A stretch of 12,247 nt of DNA from Desulfovibrionales bacterium GWA2_65_9 (GTDB lineage: Bacteria; Desulfobacterota; Desulfovibrionia; Desulfovibrionales; Desulfovibrionaceae): assembly GCA_001799475.1 (NCBI GenBank), contig MGTN01000018.1, forward strand, positions 3,134-15,380, in the 5' to 3' direction. The position numbers and the translations under genes are program-made. Numbering within the stretch: position 1 is the stretch's first letter; each line of letters starts with the position of its first letter. Of this stretch, positions 7,157 through 12,247 are shown piece after piece. The notes beneath the pieces were generated by a model. The model saw nothing but the letters and a program-made list of their open reading frames with translations. It did not search any database and was not told the origin of the DNA.

Positions 7157-7201
7157 GCCAAGGAAGTCGGTAGGCCAAGGAAGTCGGCAGGCCAAGGGGG
7201 C
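7151..7201. repeat. Three tandem copies of a 17-bp unit
   Basis: The unit CGGTAGGCCAAGGAAGT occurs at 7151-7167 and identically at 7168-7184. A third copy at 7185-7201 (CGGCAGGCCAAGGGGGC) differs at 4 positions. The first copy contains the last Arg codon and the TAG stop of the CHAT gene. The array sits in the 88-base gap between the convergent CHAT and HyfB-like genes. No clear terminator hairpin with a T-run was seen in this gap. Confidence 0.85.
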
Positions 7202-7244
7202 CGCAGGCAGCTCTTGTCCGTGTTGCGTTGCCCGTTTACGTCCT

Positions 7245-9278
7245 TCACCTCGCGAACATGCGCGCAAGGTAGCCATCAACCGGGATGAGCGAGCCCAGCA
7301 TGAGCACCACAGCGATCAGGATGTAGAGCACGTAGTGCTGGGTCAAGCCCTGCTGGAACTGGTGGAACCAGGCGAACCAGTGCTCGACCCGGCGTCCCAA
7401 GGGCACGAGCATCCTGTCGAGCACCACCTCATCCACATGGCTCTGCATCTTCGTCGGCTGCGGAAACAGGCCCTCGATGCGCGGCTCCTGCACGTGCGGC
7501 CGGAGCACCCAGCCGAACATCTCCACAATCATTTGCGCCAGCGACGAGGCCGTGTACTGCATGCGGCTGGTGGGTTGCGCATACCCGCAGTCCCAGGTGC
7601 CGGTCTGCGGCGCCTTGCTGGCGCGCCGGCATGCGGCCAGGCCCAGCAGCAAGGTGGCCGCAGCCAGGGCCACGGCCAGCACGCTGATGGTCTCCAGGGG
7701 CACGAGGCTGCCCAGGCCAGGGGCAGCCGCCCCAGACGCAGGGACAATGACCGCCATCACCGTGTCGAGCACCGGGACCACCAGCACAGGCGCCAGGCCG
7801 ATGAACGCGCAGAGCAGGGCCAGCACGGCCATGGCCGCACGCATGGACAGGGCCGACTCATGGGCCTTGCCCGCAGCTGGAGTGCGGGGCTCGCCAAGAA
7901 ACACCGCGCCGTAGACCTTGACGAAGCAGGCCACGGCCAGCGCGCCAATCATGGCCAGGACCGGCACGGCGAGCATGGCCGCCGAGGCGTCCACCCCGGC
8001 CACAGCCACGGTCCTGAACAGGCCCAGATACACGAACAGCTCGCTCACGAATCCGTTGAGCGGCGGCAGGCCGCAGATGGCCACCGCGCCGACCAGGAAC
8101 ATCCGCGCGGTCCAGGGCATGGTCTTGGACAGCCCGCCCAACTGGTCCAACTGCCGCGTGTGCGCGGCGTGATCCACCGAACCGGCGCAGAAGAACAGGA
8201 GCGACTTGAAGAAGCTGTGGTTCCAGACGTGCAGCAGGCAACCGGCCAGCCCCAGGACCACCCACTCCGCATGGCCTGTCGAACGCCCCAGCACGGCCAG
8301 GCCGAGGCCCATGAGGATAATGCCGATGTTCTCCACGCTGTGGTAGGCCAGAAGCCGTTTCAGGTCGTGCTGGCCGATGGCGAAGACAACCCCCAGAAGG
8401 CCGCTCACGGCGCCCAGGGTAAGGATCAGCCCGCCCCAGACCTCGGGGGGATTAGGCAGAAGCCACAGGAAGCGCACCAGACCATAGATGCCCATCTTGA
8501 GGACCACGCCCGAGAGCATGGCCGACACGTGGCTGGGCGCATTGGCATGCGCGCCGGGCAGCCAGAAGTGCAGCGGCATGATGCCCGCCTTGAGCCCGAA
8601 GCTGATCAAGGCCAGGAAGAACAGGGAGCTCTGCACGCCCAGGCCGAGGGTTCCCGCGGCCACCGGCAGGAGGGCGTAGGAGCCCGTGGCCCAGCGCCAC
8701 AGGGCGAACAGGGCGAACAGCGTCAGCGTGCCGATGTGTGTGGCGAACAGGTAGATGAACCCGGCCCGGCGGGACTCCTCCCGGTTGTCCTCGGTGCTGA
8801 CGAGCAAGAACCCGGACAGGGCCATGAACTCCCAGCCCAGCAGAAACGTCAGGGCATGCCTGCCGATGACCAGAAGCGACATGCCCGCGACCAGGAGCCC
8901 CCAGAACAGCTGGAGCTTGCGGGCGTTGCGCTGGTGGCGGTCCTGCGGCCAGTAGCCCAGGCCGTAGAGCGAACCGAGGGCGCCCACAAGGAAAATCGGC
9001 ACGAGGAAGAATGCGCTCAAGGCGTCCAGACCCACGACGCCGTTGTCCACCGCAGGCCAGGGAAAGGCGGCCACAGACAGCCCTTCGGCCGCCTGGCCGG
9101 CCTGGTCAGCCTGGCCAGTCAGACAGGCCAGCGCCCCGGCCAGGCCCGCCAGGCCGGCCAAAGCCATGAGCCCGGCCGCGAAACGCTGGCCCAGGAGCGA
9201 CGAACGCGGCAGAAAGAGCCCTGGCAGACCGCTTCCTGCGGCCAAGGCCATGGCGATGAGGACCAGGGTCAGCGACAT
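7245..9278 (-). CDS. HyfB/HycC/NuoL-like antiporter subunit of a membrane complex
   Basis: The product is a 677-residue multi-spanning membrane protein of the proton-translocating antiporter-like family shared by complex I (NuoL/M/N), hydrogenase-4 (HyfB) and formate hydrogenlyase (HycC). Key ion-path residues are present: Glu150 in LLGWEFMALSGFLLV and Lys230 in SFGLKAGIMPLHFWLPGAH. HDLKRLLAYHSVENIG (304-319) and GLPPLNGFVSE (403-413) also fit the family. The tail TWDCGYAQPTSRMQYTASS is the HyfB/HycC signature and separates it from true NuoL. The ATG at 9278 was chosen for the strong GGGAGGGGAGG just upstream; frames opening earlier run into the regulator gene. It follows the HTH-EIIA gene by 52 bases on the same strand and probably provides the ion-pumping arm. 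Residues 54-62 hold a small repeated TGQ/ADQ/AGQ tract. In other group 4 operons such a subunit is often near the start, so its position after the regulator is unusual. Confidence 0.9.
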   Translation of the reverse strand: MSLTLVLIAMALAAGSGLPGLFLPRSSLLGQRFAAGLMALAGLAGLAGALACLTGQADQAGQAAEGLSVAAFPWPAVDNGVVGLDALSAFFLVPIFLVGALGSLYGLGYWPQDRHQRNARKLQLFWGLLVAGMSLLVIGRHALTFLLGWEFMALSGFLLVSTEDNREESRRAGFIYLFATHIGTLTLFALFALWRWATGSYALLPVAAGTLGLGVQSSLFFLALISFGLKAGIMPLHFWLPGAHANAPSHVSAMLSGVVLKMGIYGLVRFLWLLPNPPEVWGGLILTLGAVSGLLGVVFAIGQHDLKRLLAYHSVENIGIILMGLGLAVLGRSTGHAEWVVLGLAGCLLHVWNHSFFKSLLFFCAGSVDHAAHTRQLDQLGGLSKTMPWTARMFLVGAVAICGLPPLNGFVSELFVYLGLFRTVAVAGVDASAAMLAVPVLAMIGALAVACFVKVYGAVFLGEPRTPAAGKAHESALSMRAAMAVLALLCAFIGLAPVLVVPVLDTVMAVIVPASGAAAPGLGSLVPLETISVLAVALAAATLLLGLAACRRASKAPQTGTWDCGYAQPTSRMQYTASSLAQMIVEMFGWVLRPHVQEPRIEGLFPQPTKMQSHVDEVVLDRMLVPLGRRVEHWFAWFHQFQQGLTQHYVLYILIAVVLMLGSLIPVDGYLARMFAR
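9091..9117. repeat. Three 9-bp tandem units inside the HyfB-like gene
   Basis: GCCTGGCCG (9091-9099), GCCTGGTCA (9100-9108) and GCCTGGCCA (9109-9117) form an imperfect in-frame triplicate. On the coding (minus) strand they encode the Gln-rich tract xGQ/xDQ/AGQ near residues 54-63, in the loop after the first hydrophobic segments. It is short and GC-rich, so chance slippage is a sufficient explanation. Confidence 0.55.
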
Positions 9279-9330
9279 GCGTTCCTCCCCTCCCGCGGTC
9301 TTGCGGGCCGCAGCGTGCTCCCTCGGGCGC

Positions 9331-10065
9331 TCATGCGCCCTGCCCGCCAGTCTGTCCGCCAGCCTGTCCGCCAGCCGGGGCAACGCACGGCGCGGCGAAC
9401 ACGGCCTCGGCGCGCGTCAACACCTCCAGCAGTTCAACACGCGGGGCCTGCCGCCCCAGGGCCGCCTTGACCTCCTTGTCCCGCAGCACAAGCCCCAGGC
9501 GCGAGAGCAGGTGCAGATGCGCCCGGATGGTCGGGGTGATGAGCAGAAACAGGGTGTGCACCGGCTGCCCGTCGATGGCCTGGAAATCTATGGGCTGCTT
9601 CAAAAAGCAGATGGTCACCGCGGGTTTCGTGATGTGCAGGATGACCGGGTTGCGCACGTGCGGAATGGCGATGCCCCCGCCGATGCCCGTGGAGCCCAGG
9701 GCCTCCCGCGCCAGGAGCACCTGGAACAGGAACTCGCGGTCCACCTCCTCCGGCAGGGTCAGCATGTCCAGAATGCCCCTGAGCACCGAGGTCTTGTCGC
9801 TGCCCTGGACCCCGTACAGCACATCCCCGGCCTGAAGCGCGTCGGCGAGGCTGAGCGATGCATTCCTTGGATGCTGAGCCTGCTCAAAGACGTCCGCAGC
9901 GATGTCCATCTGCCTGGAGGTGGCCCATTCCAGCAGCTCGGACCGATTGAACCGGTACTGATTGTCGATGTGGTAGGCCGGGATCACCCCGTCCTTGATC
10001 CACCCGTAGATCACATCCTCGGACACCCTGAAGAGCGTGGCGGCATCCTTGACTGACAACTGCAT
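9331..10065 (-). CDS. HTH (excisionase-type) - PTS EIIA (PtsN-like) fusion regulator
   Basis: The product is a 244-residue cytoplasmic protein. Residues 1-50 form a MerR/excisionase-type helix-turn-helix (MQLSVKDAATLFRVSEDVIYGWIKDGVIPAYHI, then FNRSELLEWA). Residues about 70-222 form a PTS EIIA type 2 domain like nitrogen PtsN. The phosphorylatable histidine is predicted at His136 in GGGIAIPH. No EIIB or EIIC transporter domain is near, so a regulatory rather than sugar-import role is likely, perhaps linking phosphorylation state to expression of the neighbouring complex (inference). The ATG at 10065 matches the usual start of this HTH; a TTG at 10110 is less likely. The ribosome site is weak (GGGGG about 8 bases upstream). 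The C-terminus ends in GGQAGGQTGGQGA, encoded by a 12-bp repeat. It lies 129 bases after the small-subunit gene and 52 before the HyfB-like gene, same strand. Confidence 0.87.
   Translation of the reverse strand: MQLSVKDAATLFRVSEDVIYGWIKDGVIPAYHIDNQYRFNRSELLEWATSRQMDIAADVFEQAQHPRNASLSLADALQAGDVLYGVQGSDKTSVLRGILDMLTLPEEVDREFLFQVLLAREALGSTGIGGGIAIPHVRNPVILHITKPAVTICFLKQPIDFQAIDGQPVHTLFLLITPTIRAHLHLLSRLGLVLRDKEVKAALGRQAPRVELLEVLTRAEAVFAAPCVAPAGGQAGGQTGGQGA
9344..9379. repeat. Three 12-bp tandem units at the 3' end of the HTH-EIIA gene
   Basis: CCGCCAGTCTGT (9344-9355), CCGCCAGCCTGT (9356-9367) and CCGCCAGCCGGG (9368-9379) are tandem and in frame. On the minus strand they encode successive GGQx tetrapeptides at the extreme C-terminus of the regulator. 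The unit closely resembles the 12-bp unit at 10791-10838 in the small-subunit gene, in the same reading phase (GGC GGA CA-purine). Confidence 0.8.
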
Positions 10066-10194
10066 GTGTGGCCCCCGGAAACGGTTTCGCGTACAACTCT
10101 GGATGCTCAATACCCCTTGCGGCTCATCAGGAAAAGTTCAACCAGCGCTTCATGAAACGCCTCTGCCGGGCGCGCTCCCGGCTGCGGCCCGCGT
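10066..10194 (-). other. Spacer before the HTH-EIIA gene, with hairpin and palindrome
   Basis: Non-coding gap inside the minus-strand operon. A perfect 6-bp stem GCCGGG/CCCGGC (10165-10170, 10177-10182) lies just after the small-subunit gene; it lacks a T-run and may be an attenuator or stability hairpin. Nearer the regulator start, GAAACGGTTTC (10078-10088) is a palindrome with one central base, of the general form bound by LacI-type or other dimeric regulators. It could be an autoregulatory site, but this is inference. No clear -35/-10 pair was identified. Confidence 0.3.
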
Positions 10195-11019
10195 TCATGT
10201 GACCCGGCCGAGCAGGCGCAGCAGCCCGTCGAGGATGGTCAGCGGGTGCGGCGGGCAGCCGGGAATGTACAGGTCCACCGGCAACAGCGCGCCTGCGCCG
10301 TCGCAGGCCTGGGCATGGCCGAGGTAGGGCCCGCCCGCGATGGCGCAGGCGCCCACGGCGATGACGATCTTGGGCTCCGGCACGGCAGCAAAGGTCTTCT
10401 TCAGGGCCAGCAGCATGTTCTGCGTCACCGGGCCGGTGATGAGCAGCCCGTCGGCGTGGCGCGGCGCGGCCACGAACTGGATGCTGAAGCGCCCCAGGTC
10501 CCAGCCCACGGTGCCGAGCACGTTCACGTCGGCCTCACAGGCGTTGCAGCCGCCGGCGCTCACCTGGCGCAGCTTGAGCGAGCGGCCGAACAGGCCAAGC
10601 AGCCGGGGCTCCAGGGCCTCGGCCAGGCGGACCTGGGGCAGGCCCGGCCCCAGGGACAGGTCTTCGCGGCGGCGCGTCGCCAGCCGGTGCTCCGGGGTGA
10701 AGGCCAGGGCTTTCGTCGGGCACAGGGCGGCGCAGTCCCCGCAGAACAGGCAGCGGCCCAGGTCGAGGCGCAGCCCGCCAGAGTTTCCGGCCAGTTGTCC
10801 GCCCAGTTGTCCGCCGAGTTGTCCGCCGAGTTCTCCGTCAACAAAGCTGATGGCCTTGGTGGGGCAGGATTCGGCGCACAGGCGGCAACCCTCCGGGCAC
10901 TTGCCGGCGTCAATGACCGGGTGGCCGCGCAGGCGGTCCGGCAGCTCGGGCGGGGGGCCCGCCGGGTAGCGCATGGTGCGGTGGCCCTGCTGCAGCCGGG
11001 CTTGCAGGATCTTCAGCAT
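10195..11019 (-). CDS. Ferredoxin - NuoB/HycG-like small subunit fusion
   Basis: The product has 274 residues. The N-terminal part is a two-cluster ferredoxin: Cys41, 45, 48, 52 (first spacing CX3C, slightly unusual) and Cys90, 93, 96, 100 (classical CX2CX2CX3CP). The C-terminal part (about 130-272) is a NuoB-like / group 4 hydrogenase small subunit with four proximal-cluster ligands: Cys158 and Cys161 in GGCNACE, Cys225 in VGACA and Cys255 in PGCPPHP. The CxxC form resembles hydrogenase small subunits more than complex I NuoB. The protein should relay electrons through three 4Fe-4S clusters on the cytoplasmic arm, joining roles split between HycF- and HycG-type proteins elsewhere. Between the two ferredoxin clusters is a GGQL repeat (about 65-76) from a 12-bp array. 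The ATG at 11019 has GGAGGGG upstream and lies 40 bases after the large-subunit stop. Confidence 0.9.
   Translation of the reverse strand: MLKILQARLQQGHRTMRYPAGPPPELPDRLRGHPVIDAGKCPEGCRLCAESCPTKAISFVDGELGGQLGGQLGGQLAGNSGGLRLDLGRCLFCGDCAALCPTKALAFTPEHRLATRRREDLSLGPGLPQVRLAEALEPRLLGLFGRSLKLRQVSAGGCNACEADVNVLGTVGWDLGRFSIQFVAAPRHADGLLITGPVTQNMLLALKKTFAAVPEPKIVIAVGACAIAGGPYLGHAQACDGAGALLPVDLYIPGCPPHPLTILDGLLRLLGRVT
10791..10838. repeat. Four 12-bp tandem units inside the small-subunit gene
   Basis: CCAGTTGTCCGC at 10791-10802 and 10803-10814, CGAGTTGTCCGC at 10815-10826, and CGAGTTCTCCGT at 10827-10838. The array is in frame and on the minus strand encodes ELGGQLGGQLGGQL, inserted between the two 4Fe-4S motifs of the ferredoxin part. 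The two identical units suggest recent slippage, and copy number may vary between strains. Confidence 0.85.
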
Positions 11020-11059
11020 CGTGCGTTCCCCCTCCGTGTCCGTCGCCCAGGCCCCGGCC

Positions 11060-11782
11060 TCATAAGTCAAACCCGCAGTAGGAAAGGTTGAAGCTCTTGT
11101 TGCACAGCGGAAAGTCGGAAATCTGCTGGCCGCGCAGGGCGTAGGCCAGGCCGCTCCAGTTGCGGAACGAGGCGTCCACGATCTTGTAGCGGCTGAACCG
11201 GCCCTCCTCGTCGGTGATGGCCACATGGCAGACCTCGCCGCGCCAGCCCTCGTTCAGGGTCACGACAAAACCCGCCGGGGCCAGGGGGCCATATGGCACC
11301 TGCCGCACCCCGGCAGGCATGGCCCGCAGCTGCTCCCGGACGAAACGCAGGGAATGGAGGATCTCCATCCAGCGCGTATACGCGCGGGCGAAAACGGCGC
11401 CCGTGCCGACCACAGCCATGGGGAGATGGACGAAACGGAAGAGCCCGCAGGGCTGGTCCTGCCGGATGTCCCGTTGCAGCCCCGAGGCGCGGGCCGCCGG
11501 GCCGACGATGCCCAGGTCGATGGCGGCCTGCCGGGAAAGCGGCCCGGTGCCCTCGAAACGGGCCATGACCGAGGGCGTGTCCCAGAGCAGGTTGATGGCC
11601 ACGTGGGCATCCTTCTCGGCCAGGTCGAGCTGGTGCAAGAGCGCGTCGATGCGCGCGGTGTCGACGTCGAAGCCCACCCCGCCGGGCCGGATCATGCCGC
11701 GTCCGAAGCGGCTCCCGCACAGCATGGCCGTCATGGCATGCAATTTTGCTGCGCGACTCGCCCAGGTGACGCCGGACGCCAA
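11060..11782 (-). pseudogene. NuoD/HycE-like large subunit, 5'-truncated, no C-terminal CxxC
   Basis: This is the C-terminal part of a complex I 49-kDa / group 4 hydrogenase large subunit. Family-like sequence starts near 11740 with LCGSRFGRGMIRPGG and ends with WRGEVCHVAITD, then FSRYKIVDASFRNWSGLA and DFPLCNKSFNLSYCGFDL. A full subunit would have roughly 150-250 more residues, including the N-terminal catalytic region; these are absent. Upstream the frame closes at a stop at 11804-11806. The only possible start is a TTG at 11782, so the gene is probably broken, though a short product cannot be excluded. The C-terminus should carry DPCxxC if it bound NiFe. Instead it has C-x8-C (Cys227, Cys236), so it is not a classical hydrogenase and resembles hydrogenase-related (Ehr-like) large subunits. 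It is followed closely by the small-subunit gene, its natural partner. Confidence 0.75.
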
Positions 11783-11927
11783 GGGCGAAGTGGGTGAGTT
11801 CGCCTATACCCGCGACATGGCCCTGGCGTTGCTGCGCCTGCCCAAGACGGCCTCAGACGGCGAAGGCTTGTGCACGGAGAAGTCGTTTTCACCCGAATGG
11901 AATAAGCAGTATCGGCCTGCGAGCTGA
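11733..11927 (+). pseudogene. Unrecognised coding-like fragment, probably lacking its 5' end
   Basis: From about 11750 to the TGA at 11925-11927, one plus-strand frame gives protein-like sequence with mostly G/C third positions: VTPDAKGEVGEFAYTRDM, then ALALLRLPKTASDGEG, ending NKQYRPAS. I do not recognise the family. The same frame continues leftwards into the antisense of the large-subunit gene, so the true N-terminus seems to be missing. ATG codons at 11724 and 11733 could by chance start a 64-67 residue product, but no ribosome binding site precedes them. The fragment abuts the truncated large-subunit gene, as expected at a rearrangement junction. It could instead be a small real gene. 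Confidence 0.35.
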
Positions 11928-11952
11928 GTGCTACCTGCGCCAGTCCTGTGCT

Positions 11953-12066
11953 AATTTGCTATCAAATTGGAAGCATTTGGCGCATGTTTCATAAGGACTA
12001 GGTGCCAATTTGGCATGTCATTTCCTTGAGGCCCAGGTGCTGCGTGGCTGATTTGTATCAGTACAA
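11953..12066. promoter_or_regulatory. Cluster of dyads upstream of the arsA-like gene
   Basis: This AT-richer non-coding stretch has several dyads. They are AATTTG-CTAT-CAAATT (11953-11968), TGCCAA-T-TTGGCA (12003-12015), and the overlapping pair CTGAT-TTGT-ATCAG (12048-12061) and TTGTA-TCAG-TACAA (12053-12066). A loose promoter, TTGGAA (11967-11972) and TCATAA (11989-11994) with 16-base spacing, partly overlaps the first dyad. Arsenic genes are commonly controlled by ArsR-type repressors that bind such dyads, so these are candidate operators; no match to a specific ArsR box is claimed. Confidence 0.4.
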
Positions 12067-12096
12067 CACCCGGCCCGAATGTGCGATGCTTGGCGT

Positions 12097-12247
12097 ATGA
12101 GCACTGCACCTTCTGCCACACCGGGCTTTCTGCTGGCCCCCACACGTTTTCTGTTTTTCACCGGCAAGGGTGGGGTGGGCAAGACCTCGCTCTCCACCGC
12201 CGCCGCCATTGCGCTTGCCGATGCCGGCGAGCGCGTGCTGCTGGTCA
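12097..12247 (+). CDS. arsA: ArsA-type arsenite-pump ATPase, N-terminal end
   Basis: The first 50 residues are present and the gene runs off the window. After a short N-terminal extension comes FLFFTGKGGVGKTSLSTAAA, with the deviant Walker A GKGGVGKT at residues 23-30. The FFTGKGGVGKTS context is characteristic of ArsA/GET3 ATPases, whose role in arsenic resistance is to energise export of arsenite or antimonite by ArsB. ParA/MinD-like ATPases share GKGGVGKT but rarely have FFTGKGGVGKTS. An in-frame ATG at 12079 is an alternative start. Neither start has a good ribosome binding site, so translation may be leaderless or the start may differ. No arsR, arsD or arsB gene is seen upstream in the window. 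Confidence 0.82.
   Translation, partial: MSTAPSATPGFLLAPTRFLFFTGKGGVGKTSLSTAAAIALADAGERVLLV

Noticed and set aside
7335..9470. Long plus-strand open frame opposite the HyfB-like gene (711 codons)
   Set aside because: Rich in His, Gln and Arg with no recognisable fold, while the minus strand encodes an obvious membrane protein with family motifs.
10791..10838. CRISPR array
   Set aside because: The 12-bp units are directly adjacent with no spacers and are in frame within a gene; the same holds for 9344-9379 and 7151-7201.
7245..11782. Functional NiFe hydrogenase or formate hydrogenlyase operon
   Set aside because: The large subunit is truncated and its C-terminus lacks the CxxC needed for NiFe, and no maturation or formate dehydrogenase gene is present.

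Overview
The window is GC-rich, densely packed bacterial DNA. The gene content (a liv amino-acid ABC operon, secreted caspase and CHAT proteases, a membrane respiratory complex related to group 4 hydrogenases, and an arsA start) fits a high-GC deltaproteobacterium, perhaps Desulfovibrionales-like. That assignment is inferred from gene content and style, not from a marker gene.

Layout. (1) 1-2386, plus strand: the end of livH, then livM, livG and livF, overlapping and clearly one operon for branched-chain amino-acid uptake. (2) 2383-2546: a non-coding foldback element with 14-bp terminal inverted repeats and CTAG on both sides. It sits exactly on the livF stop codon and looks like a MITE. (3) 2547-2781: a non-coding stretch with several palindromes, ending in a sigma70-like promoter with a dyad over its -10 box. 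(4) 2782-7156, plus strand: three exported proteins in a row, namely a caspase-like protease with a DUF4384-like C-terminal domain, an OmpA-type peptidoglycan-binding protein and a TPR-CHAT protease. Both proteases keep their His/Cys dyads. The first two proteins share an unusual GxxLRGPxGVK motif. This trio is the best candidate for a poorly described system. (5) 7151-7201: three tandem copies of a 17-bp unit beginning at the CHAT stop codon, in the gap between convergent genes.

(6) 11782-7245, minus strand: remains of an operon for a complex I / hydrogenase-4-like membrane complex. In transcription order it holds a 5'-truncated NuoD/HycE-like large subunit, a two-cluster ferredoxin fused to a NuoB/HycG-like small subunit, an HTH-PTS EIIA fusion regulator, and a HyfB/HycC/NuoL-like antiporter subunit. 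The large subunit lacks the C-terminal CxxC that holds NiFe, so this resembles the hydrogenase-related ('Ehr'-type) complexes rather than a hydrogenase. The operon is incomplete: NuoH-like and further membrane subunits are not in the window. Three successive genes carry small in-frame repeats encoding Gly/Gln-rich tracts, and two of these use nearly the same 12-bp unit.

(7) About 11740-11930: the large-subunit reading frame stops making family sense and runs into a plus-strand coding-like fragment that itself appears to lack its start, so a rearrangement junction is likely. (8) 11928-12096: an AT-richer region with several dyads. It leads into the 5' end of an ArsA-type arsenite-pump ATPase, which runs off the window.

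No tRNA, rRNA, CRISPR array or intact transposase gene was seen.
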